Source: Thermoplasmata archaeon (GTDB lineage Archaea; Thermoplasmatota; Thermoplasmata; RBG-16-68-12; JAGMCJ01). From it: a stretch of DNA of 64,000 nt. Both the position numbers and the translations under genes were made by a program. Location: assembly GCA_023136265.1 (NCBI GenBank), contig JAGLRN010000025.1:1-64000 (forward strand). Direction: 5' to 3'. Positions 9,479 to 17,239 of the stretch are shown piece by piece. Numbering within the stretch: the stretch's first letter is position 1; each line of letters begins with the position of its first letter. Below the pieces are notes generated by a model. That model was not told where the DNA came from. It was given only the letters and a program-made list of their open reading frames with translations, and searched no databases.

Positions 9479-10087
9479 GTGAAAGCGGGCCAAGACAGTT
9501 CAATAGGTTCTTATAGGATTCGATTGAATGACAACTGGGTGGGTAGAATCTTGCCGGTGATATGCGTCACAGGTATGCCCGGTTGTGGGAAGGAGGAGTT
9601 CATCAAAGTCTGCTCGAACCATGGATATCAGATCACTAGAATGGGCGATGTTGTGAGGGTAGAGGCGCAGAGAAGGGGGTTGCCCTTCAGCGATGCGAGC
9701 GTTGGCGGCATGGCCGACAAGGAGAGGAATATCCACGGTCCAAACGTATGGGCTCGGAGGACGCTTCCGTTCGTTCGATCGTCGAAGTGTGTGATAGACG
9801 GGTTGAGGAGCGATGCCGAGCTCAAAGTCTTCCAAGATAGCTTTGGCGGTTCCCTGAGACTGGTTGCTATCCAATCGTCACCCGAGACAAGGTTTCAAAG
9901 ACTCGTCGCCCGAGGAAGAGAGGACGACATTCTGTCACGAGACGAGTTTGACAGGAGAGAAAGGAGAGAAACTGCTTGGGGTTTGGGTGCGTTGATCGAA
10001 TCCGCGGATATCAGAGTGGAGAACGAAGGGACCTTGGAGGACTTCAGGAAATCCATAGAGGACTTCCTCAGCGGGCTGGGCGAATGA
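9479..10087 (+). CDS. Archaeal dephospho-CoA kinase-like P-loop kinase (UPF0200 type)
   Basis: VICVTGMPGCGKEEFIKVCSNHGYQITRMGDVVR…DGLRSDAELKVF. Confidence 0.85.
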   Translation: MKAGQDSSIGSYRIRLNDNWVGRILPVICVTGMPGCGKEEFIKVCSNHGYQITRMGDVVRVEAQRRGLPFSDASVGGMADKERNIHGPNVWARRTLPFVRSSKCVIDGLRSDAELKVFQDSFGGSLRLVAIQSSPETRFQRLVARGREDDILSRDEFDRRERRETAWGLGALIESADIRVENEGTLEDFRKSIEDFLSGLGE

Positions 10088-10509
10088 ACATTCTGCATAA
10101 TGTCAGGTTGAGGACGTACTCCCACGCGACTGAAGATCAGTCAAGAGTGGAATCGGCCATGAGGTTCGTTTCAGGAGCTCAGAATGTGGAGACCGAGACA
10201 CTCAAGGGACATCACGGCAACCCGGTGGTGAAGATCACGGTCTTCCTGAACAAGAGAAAGGACCTGGAAGCTTTCCTTGAGAAGCTCAGAGATGTGGGTG
10301 TCTTTTCGAGAATCCTTGCCTCGCTGGACAGAAGATTGGACGAGGAAGGGAGTCTCCACATGAGATTCTCAAAGCAGGCTGCATACAAGGGCACGATCGA
10401 GATGACCGAGAAAGATGATGCGGTATCAGTTGTTGCCAAAGTGAGAGCTTACCCAGCCAATCGGGACGTGGCAATGGGAGTGCTGATGGAAACGCTGCGA
10501 GAGGAGTGA
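10084..10509 (+). CDS. UPF0201-type (putative RNA-binding/exosome-associated) protein
   Basis: MNILHNVRLRTYSHATEDQSRVESAMRFVSG…LKGHHGNPVVKI; ATG at 10084 overlaps the previous stop. Confidence 0.8.
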   Translation: MNILHNVRLRTYSHATEDQSRVESAMRFVSGAQNVETETLKGHHGNPVVKITVFLNKRKDLEAFLEKLRDVGVFSRILASLDRRLDEEGSLHMRFSKQAAYKGTIEMTEKDDAVSVVAKVRAYPANRDVAMGVLMETLREE

Positions 10510-10513
10510 TTCG

Positions 10514-11674
10514 TTGCACTTGACGGATGATCAGGAGGAGCTGTTGGAGAACGGCCGTTTCGGGGAAAGGAAGGCGATGGAGATACTCTGCGCTCTCGGC
10601 GACGTCTTCGGCGCTGACCGTCTCGTTCCGATAAGCTCAGCGCACGTCAGTGGTGTCTCGTACAAGACGATAGGGGACGCTGGAATCGAGTTCCTCACAG
10701 ACATGGCGCAGGGGACGAGAGTGAGGGCCAGAACAACTGCCAACCCGACAGCGATGGACAGGCAGAGATGGAAGGAGATGGGAATATCTGATGATTTCGC
10801 CCAGAAGCAGCTGGAAATCGTGGGGCTGTATGAGAAGATGGGTGTGGAGGAGTCCTGGACGTGCACACCGTATCTTGCTGGCAACCGACCGTCCCGAGGG
10901 GATATCATTGCCTGGGCGGAATCTTCCGCGGTGGCATTCGCCAATTCGGTCATTGGGGCCCGCACGAATAGGGAGGGCGGTCCATCCGCGTTGGCCTCGG
11001 CATTGACGGGTCTCACGCCACGATACGGCCTTCACATCGACGACAACAGAAAGGCAACGGTGATGGTGGATGTCTCGAGCCCACTGAAGGGAAAGGACTT
11101 CGCCAGTCTGGGATGCATAGTGGGGGAATTCGCGAAGGACGGGGTCCCGTATTTCCGAGGCCTGTCCGCCAGCGAGAGTGAAATGAAGTCCCTGGGAGCC
11201 GCTCTGGCATCGACGGGCTCGATCCCCCTCTTCCACATTGAGGGCGTGACTCCCGAGGACAAGAACGCGGTTACCGACAACTTGGAGAGAATCGATATTG
11301 GCCGAGAGGAGCTGGATGAGAAGGCAGAAGAGCTGGGTGCGGATGAGGAGCCGGACATAGTTGCCATCGGGTGCCCTCATCTTTCGATAGAGGATCTCAA
11401 AGACCTAGCTGGCCGTCGAGAGACAAGAAGGAAAGGGACCGAGATCTGGCTGTGCACGAGCCGTCACGTATACGGCCAGGCCAGAGACCTTCTCGACCGA
11501 CTAGAAGGCATCGGGAAGGTGCTCTGCGACACGTGCATGGTAGTCTGCCCCATAGAGGACAGAAGCAAAGTGGTGGCAACGGATTCCGGAAAGGCTGCAT
11601 TCTACCTCCCGAAGTTCTGCTCACAGAAGGTCGTGTTTGACGATGTTGGAAGTCTGATGAGGAGATTCCTGTGA
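10514..11674 (+). CDS. Aconitase X catalytic subunit / phosphomevalonate dehydratase large subunit (TTG start)
   Basis: LTDDQEELLENGRFGERKAMEILCALGDVFGADRLVPISSAHVSGVSYKTIGDAGIEFL…; AcnX (DUF521) family. Confidence 0.9.
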   Translation: MHLTDDQEELLENGRFGERKAMEILCALGDVFGADRLVPISSAHVSGVSYKTIGDAGIEFLTDMAQGTRVRARTTANPTAMDRQRWKEMGISDDFAQKQLEIVGLYEKMGVEESWTCTPYLAGNRPSRGDIIAWAESSAVAFANSVIGARTNREGGPSALASALTGLTPRYGLHIDDNRKATVMVDVSSPLKGKDFASLGCIVGEFAKDGVPYFRGLSASESEMKSLGAALASTGSIPLFHIEGVTPEDKNAVTDNLERIDIGREELDEKAEELGADEEPDIVAIGCPHLSIEDLKDLAGRRETRRKGTEIWLCTSRHVYGQARDLLDRLEGIGKVLCDTCMVVCPIEDRSKVVATDSGKAAFYLPKFCSQKVVFDDVGSLMRRFL

Positions 11675-12477
11675 AGCTCTCAGGTAGAAGGATATCGAGA
11701 GGCAGGGCGGAGGGTGTGGGGTTGGTCTCGACTTCCCCAATCTCGTTTCTGGGCGACGTCGATCCTGAGAGCGGTCTGATAGCAGATCACAAGAGCGATA
11801 TCTTTGGCGAGTCCATCCAGGGGAGGGTACTTGCATTCCCTTTCGGAAGGGGTAGCACGGTCGGATCCTACGTCATGTACAGCACGAGGAGGAACAAGCG
11901 AGCCCCTTTGGCGATTGTCAACGAAAGGGCAGAAGCGGTAGTGGCAACTGGCGCGGTGATATCCGGAATCCCCATGATGGATGGAATCGACGTTGGCCTT
12001 CTGAGAACAGGGGACAAGATGGTTGTGGATGCCGAGGGCTCCTTCGTTGAGCTGCCCGACGTGCGACGGAGAAGGGCGGTCACGTCCTTCCTGTTCAACA
12101 GGGGAAGAGTCCTGCTGTTGAAGAGAAGCGAAGAGGTCGGCACGCAGAGGGGAAAGTGGGCCGGTGTTTCTGGGTACTTGGAGGACGATGAGGAACCGGT
12201 GGACAGGGCCAGGCAGGAGATACTTGAGGAAACCGCCATTGGGAATCCACAGCTCAAGAAGGTGGGAGAGCCCACCCTAGCACGAGGGAATGACACCATC
12301 TGGGAGGTCCATCCTTTCTTGTACAAGGTCGATACAAGAGAGATCACGATTGACTGGGAGCACGTGGAGTACCGGTGGATTCGCCCGGAGGAGATCTCAG
12401 GTTATGACCGCGTGAGCAGATTGAAGAGAGCGCTCGACAGCCTCATGTGGCCGGAAGGATCTCCACGGTCCAGTTAG
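11671..12477 (+). CDS. Fusion: aconitase X swivel domain (phosphomevalonate dehydratase small subunit) + NUDIX hydrolase (GTG start)
   Basis: N-term GRRISRGRAEGVGLVSTSPISFLGDVDPESG…GRVLAFPFGRGSTVGSYVMY; C-term GYLEDDEEPVDRARQEILEETAI Nudix box. Confidence 0.88.
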   Translation: MKLSGRRISRGRAEGVGLVSTSPISFLGDVDPESGLIADHKSDIFGESIQGRVLAFPFGRGSTVGSYVMYSTRRNKRAPLAIVNERAEAVVATGAVISGIPMMDGIDVGLLRTGDKMVVDAEGSFVELPDVRRRRAVTSFLFNRGRVLLLKRSEEVGTQRGKWAGVSGYLEDDEEPVDRARQEILEETAIGNPQLKKVGEPTLARGNDTIWEVHPFLYKVDTREITIDWEHVEYRWIRPEEISGYDRVSRLKRALDSLMWPEGSPRSS

Positions 12478-12510
12478 GGCCGTCACAGGCAACGGACCTA
12501 AGGGCGGCTG

Positions 12511-15500
12511 TCACGGAAAGGGACCCAGAACAGTATCCACTTCGCGTTCCAGCAGATTGAGCTGGTGTTCATCGAGTGTCGAAGGATTGACAGATATCAG
12601 GAGAATGGACCTGTTGATGGCGACCTGGTCGCGAAGGGATTGGATGAGTCGCAGGACGGTTATGAAGTTGTTGTTCGTAATCAGGTATTCGATGCCGTCG
12701 AGGAGCACGACGCCGGATTTCTTCGTGATGAACTGCTCGAGGGAAAGGCTCAGTTTCTCCAAGTCCTTGGGGCGGACCGAGTCCTCTTTCCCAACATTGC
12801 TTAGCCAGAGTATGGGAACATCTTCAAGGCCGTATGCCTCCCTCACTTTGTCAGGGAAAACGCGAGTGACGCAGAAGCCAGGTTTCCCTTTCTGGATGCT
12901 CTTCAGGAGCATTCTGAATGTGTACTCTGACCTCTCTTCCTTGACGAGATATGTGAAGGCGTCACTTAGATCGGGGACCTCGGCCTCTGCGACTGTGGGT
13001 TCAGGTTCCTCAACCTTGACTTCTGGTTTCCCTGTCACAGGTTCGGGTTCTTCGGCGGTCTCCTCGACCGGTTCCTCGACTGCCCCCTCAACCTCCTCGG
13101 GAGCCTCGGGAGCAAGCTCTTCGGGGACTTCAGCCTCAACCGGGGGAGCTTTCTCCGGCTCCTCCTCGGCGGGGACCAGCGATGTTCCGCACCGTCGGCA
13201 CACGGTCGCCTCAGCCTCGACCTTCGTCCCGCAGAGCGGACAAACATGCTCGACTTTGCCGAAGTGGTCAGCGAGAAGGAATGCAAGGCTCTCGCGTATG
13301 CCCTCGACCTGCCGTATCTCTTCGAGGTCGGCACCAGCGAGTCTGTCATAGTCGTATCCTTTCGAGAGCAGCCACTCCGCATTCTCCGCAGAGACTCCCC
13401 CGATGCGCGTGAGGGTGTCGATCTTGTCCTTAATTACTGTTGCTGCCGCAGCCTCCATGAGCTGGGCCCCACAGTGCTCGCATATGATGGCTTCCGCCGA
13501 AACCTCGTTCTTACACTCCGGGCAGATGTGCTTATCTTCTTCGACAGACTCCCCGCACCGCGGGCAGACCGTCGTTCCCGTGGACAGGTCTATGTCGCAG
13601 AAGGGACAGACGAAAGCGCGGTAGGCCCTTTCCTCGGGAGAGAGAGATAGGAAGTTTTCAATCCTCCTAACATCGAGCTCATCTATTCCCTCGATCTCCC
13701 CGAGTTCTCCACTCGTGGCCTGTTCCAGAGAGGCGAGGCTATTGTACCCTGCATCATACATGAGCACCGCTTTCTTTTCATTGATACCTGGAATCTGTGT
13801 GAATGTGATTAACGCCTCCTTCATGTAGAGAGGCGTGATACCGATGGTGACCACCTCTCCCTCGATGTTCCATTCGACGACGTACTCTTCGTCGACATCT
13901 ACCTTCGAGAGATGCATATCTCTTGACCTTGTCTCAGTTGCTATGAATTCCTTCCATTTGGCTATCAGTCTCAGCAGTTCCTCTCTTCCCTTTATTTTGG
14001 TGCTCACGAAATCCTCGACATCGAGGTCAATCTCTTTCCTCATCTCCTGGATTCTCCGGATGGTCTCGCGGGCGAACCCTTCGCCCTTGATTTCCGGAGT
14101 GATTTCCATATCAACAAATATCTCACCCTTGTCGTGGACCACGCTCATGACGTTCTTGGGCAGCTTCATTCCGATCTCGACCATGCTCGGGTCAATCCGG
14201 ATCACATGGCCTTCTATTCCAAGCACGTATTGACCTTTCTTTATCTCTTTGGCGACGGTCTCGGCAGGTCGGCTCTCAATGAGGGTCGCAATCTTGCTGG
14301 ACCACTGCTTGTAGGCCTTTCCGATCGCGGCTTCCTTCGGTCGGATCTGGAGAACGTAGTCATCGAAGTCTTGACCTGGCTGCAGAATGTCCAACTCCTT
14401 GCAGTTGGTCTGATTCGCGAATACGTCACGAAGGACGTCGAAAGCCTTGTATGCGGAAGCGTCAGCTGGCTTCACCGTGATCTTTCTCACCGGCCAGCGG
14501 AGTTTGAGTCCCTGTTTCTGCCTGACCTTCAGCACGACCTCAACGATTCTCTGGATTACCTCCATCTGATCCTCAAGCTCGGAATCGATTCGCGACTCGT
14601 CAGCCTCTGGCCAGTCGCACATGTGAACCGTCAGTTTCGTTCCATCCAAGTTCTGGTAAATGGCCTCCGCGATGTGCGGGGTAATCGGCGCCAATATCCT
14701 CGCGGTTGTAGTGAGGCATTCGTGAAGGACCTTGTAGGCAGAAAGCTTGCTTTTATCCTCTTCTTCAAGCCATGTCCGGCTCCTGATCAGTCTGACGTAC
14801 CATCTGGACAGGCTGTTCAATATGAAGTCCTCGACCTCACGGCAAGCCTTGTGGATGTTGTAGTTCTCGAGTTCCTCCTCTGTGAGGATCTTGACCTTCT
14901 CCAGTCTCGAGAGTATCCATCGATCCTCGGGTCTCATGTGATCGGAGAGCTCGTCCAGGGACCACTTTCCAGGGTCGAAATCATCTATGGCCATGTAGGT
15001 GGATGCGAACCTCTGAACATTCCAAAGTATGTTCAGCGTCCTCTTGGCGTTCTTCACCTCATCCATCTGGAAGCTTATATCCTCCCAAGGGGCGCTGGTT
15101 CTGAGAAGATAGAATCTCAGAGCATCGGCGCCGAACTCATTGACTATTCCGGAAGGTTCTATCGTATTCCCCCGACTCTTGGACATGGGCAGGCCTTCGG
15201 AATCGTTCAACCAACCGTGCACAAGGACAGACTCGTAAGGCGCCCTGTCGAACGCTATCACTCCAGCCCCCAGCTGTGAATAGAACCAGCCTCTCGTCTG
15301 GTCGGGCGCCTCCGTAATCCATCTCGCCGGCCACCATCTCTTGAATCCGTCTCTTCTCCCAGGATATCCTAGCTGTGCCCATGAGCAGACTCCCGAGTCG
15401 AACCAGACATCGAGAATGTCGGTAATCCTGTGCATTTTCTTCTTGCAGGCTGGGCAAGTGAACACAACCACATCAATGGAAGGTCTGTGAAGGTCCATTC

Positions 15501-16983
15501 CCTCGACATAGTTCTCCCCTTCCCTCAGTTCCGAGGAGGATCCGACGACGGTCATCTCCCCGCACTCGCACTCCCAAATCGGAAGAGGGATGCCCCAATA
15601 TCTCTGTCTCGAGATGCACCAGTCCCTTGCGTTCTGCACCCAGTCGTATTGTCTCGAAGCTCCCGCCCATTCGGGCGTCCAGTGGATCTTGTCCACCTCC
15701 TTGAGCATCTTGTCTTTGAGCCCCTTCACCTTCAGGAACCACTGTTCCGTGACGCGGTATATGATCGGTGTCTGGCATCTCCAACAGTGCCCGTATCTGT
15801 GTGTGATCTCCTCTTCGTTGAAAAGGGCCCCTGAGGCCTTCAGATCATCGATTATCTTTCGATTGGCTTCCCTGACATGCATAGTCCTGTAGTCCCCGGC
15901 GTCCGTTGTGAAGTATCCCCTCTCATCCACTGGACAGAACGCCGGAAGGTCATGCTGCACGCCGATGTCGAAATCCTCAGGACCGTGGCCGGGGGCCATG
16001 TGGACAATTCCGGTGAACTCCTCCGCAACTATGTCGGATGCCAGAACCTTGTGGACCCAGTTTCCCCGTATCTCATCCAGATAAGGCACATTGCTGGACA
16101 ACGGATGCTTGTATTCAAGGCCGACGAGTTCCTTGCCAGGCACAGTCTCCTTCACGTCGTAGTTCAGGACCTCCGGTGTGTCCATCACCTGCTCGACGCT
16201 TCCCTCGTAGAGCCATACGTATCGGCGGCTGCCTTCCTGGGTGACCAGCACCTTCACGTAGTTCAGATTAGGATGAACGGCCGCGGCCAGATTGGCGGGA
16301 AGCGTCCACGGCGTCGTCGTCCAGACGAGGATGTACTCGTCCTCGCGATCGACCAGCGGGAACATCACGTAGAGCGAAGGGTCGGTCTCGTCGAAGTACT
16401 CGATCTCGGCCTCCGCAAGGGCCGTCTCGCACCTCGGGCACCATTGAAGAACCCTCTGGGCCTGGTCAAGCAGTCCCTTCTCGTGGGCTTTCTTTATCGT
16501 CCACCACGCGCCTTCCATGTAGGAATTCTCGATCGTTCTATAGGGATTGTCCCAGTCCATCCAGACACCCAGTTCCTCGAACTGCTGGGTCATCTTCTCC
16601 TGGAACTGAAGAGCGAAATCCTTGCAGGTCTCCACGAACTTCTTGATTCCCAGCTCCTCAATCTGCTTCTTGTTCATGATGCCAAGAGAACGCTCGACCT
16701 GGACCTCGATCGGCAGGCCGTGCATGTCAAAGCCAGGCTGGTCCCTGACATTGTATCCATGCATGCGCCTGAAGCGGATGAATAGGTCCTTTATTATCTT
16801 GTTCCAGGCGGTTCCAAGGTGCGCGGACTCCGTTGTGTAAGGAGGTCCGTCCAAGAAGAAGTAGTCCTCGCCTTCCCTTCTGCTCTGTATGGTCTTTTCA
16901 TACGCCTTGGATCTCTTCCAAAAGTCCCTTACCCTCTTCTCAATCTCATATGGGCTATATTCTTTTTCGGCTTGCTTTATCAT
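12511..16983 (-). CDS. ileS: Isoleucyl-tRNA synthetase with C-terminal HhH / zinc-ribbon / DUF835-like extension
   Basis: GPPYTTESAHLGTAWNKIIKD (HIGH-type), MSKSRGNTIEP (KMSKS); C-term CPFC…CPRCGES…CPECKNE…CEHCGAQ and DUF835-like tail. Confidence 0.96.
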   Translation of the reverse strand: MIKQAEKEYSPYEIEKRVRDFWKRSKAYEKTIQSRREGEDYFFLDGPPYTTESAHLGTAWNKIIKDLFIRFRRMHGYNVRDQPGFDMHGLPIEVQVERSLGIMNKKQIEELGIKKFVETCKDFALQFQEKMTQQFEELGVWMDWDNPYRTIENSYMEGAWWTIKKAHEKGLLDQAQRVLQWCPRCETALAEAEIEYFDETDPSLYVMFPLVDREDEYILVWTTTPWTLPANLAAAVHPNLNYVKVLVTQEGSRRYVWLYEGSVEQVMDTPEVLNYDVKETVPGKELVGLEYKHPLSSNVPYLDEIRGNWVHKVLASDIVAEEFTGIVHMAPGHGPEDFDIGVQHDLPAFCPVDERGYFTTDAGDYRTMHVREANRKIIDDLKASGALFNEEEITHRYGHCWRCQTPIIYRVTEQWFLKVKGLKDKMLKEVDKIHWTPEWAGASRQYDWVQNARDWCISRQRYWGIPLPIWECECGEMTVVGSSSELREGENYVEGMDLHRPSIDVVVFTCPACKKKMHRITDILDVWFDSGVCSWAQLGYPGRRDGFKRWWPARWITEAPDQTRGWFYSQLGAGVIAFDRAPYESVLVHGWLNDSEGLPMSKSRGNTIEPSGIVNEFGADALRFYLLRTSAPWEDISFQMDEVKNAKRTLNILWNVQRFASTYMAIDDFDPGKWSLDELSDHMRPEDRWILSRLEKVKILTEEELENYNIHKACREVEDFILNSLSRWYVRLIRSRTWLEEEDKSKLSAYKVLHECLTTTARILAPITPHIAEAIYQNLDGTKLTVHMCDWPEADESRIDSELEDQMEVIQRIVEVVLKVRQKQGLKLRWPVRKITVKPADASAYKAFDVLRDVFANQTNCKELDILQPGQDFDDYVLQIRPKEAAIGKAYKQWSSKIATLIESRPAETVAKEIKKGQYVLGIEGHVIRIDPSMVEIGMKLPKNVMSVVHDKGEIFVDMEITPEIKGEGFARETIRRIQEMRKEIDLDVEDFVSTKIKGREELLRLIAKWKEFIATETRSRDMHLSKVDVDEEYVVEWNIEGEVVTIGITPLYMKEALITFTQIPGINEKKAVLMYDAGYNSLASLEQATSGELGEIEGIDELDVRRIENFLSLSPEERAYRAFVCPFCDIDLSTGTTVCPRCGESVEEDKHICPECKNEVSAEAIICEHCGAQLMEAAAATVIKDKIDTLTRIGGVSAENAEWLLSKGYDYDRLAGADLEEIRQVEGIRESLAFLLADHFGKVEHVCPLCGTKVEAEATVCRRCGTSLVPAEEEPEKAPPVEAEVPEELAPEAPEEVEGAVEEPVEETAEEPEPVTGKPEVKVEEPEPTVAEAEVPDLSDAFTYLVKEERSEYTFRMLLKSIQKGKPGFCVTRVFPDKVREAYGLEDVPILWLSNVGKEDSVRPKDLEKLSLSLEQFITKKSGVVLLDGIEYLITNNNFITVLRLIQSLRDQVAINRSILLISVNPSTLDEHQLNLLEREVDTVLGPFP

Positions 16984-17094
16984 CGCAATCCTCCTGTGAG
17001 GTATTCCGACGCAGCTGCACTTTTTTCATCGGTGCAACCGCAACTGGTCCATACCCAAGACCGCGTATTTAACTGTATGCCAGATAGTTGGGAG

Positions 17095-17199
17095 GGCCGG
17101 GACCGAGAATTCCAGAGCCTCAGCCATCTCTGAGGTTCGTTTGAACTCGGGACAAGGGATCCACAGTCCCTGAGGATAACCAGGCTACCCCACCCCGGC
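17095..17199 (-). tRNA. tRNA-His (anticodon GTG) with a 31-nt intron in the T-loop (17109-17139)
   Basis: GCCGGGG/TCCCGGC acceptor, C73 with genomic G at -1 (17200), AGGGA-CTGTGGA-TCCCT anticodon arm, CCGAG/CTCGG T-stem interrupted in its loop by a BHB-forming insert. Confidence 0.88.
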
Positions 17200-17239
17200 C
17201 ACTCAGCGTTTGATATATCACCTCAGATAAAGACTTTCC

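Noticed and set aside
14134-15279. 381-aa plus-strand ORF antisense to ileS (and 15877-16785)
   Set aside because: Fully antisense to the conserved IleRS catalytic region; no recognisable domain; typical spurious ORF in GC-rich, codon-biased DNA.
17109-17139. Interpretation of the tRNA T-loop inserts as tRNA pseudogenes
   Set aside because: Both inserts restore TTCAAAT when removed and form matching BHB motifs; stems elsewhere are intact.
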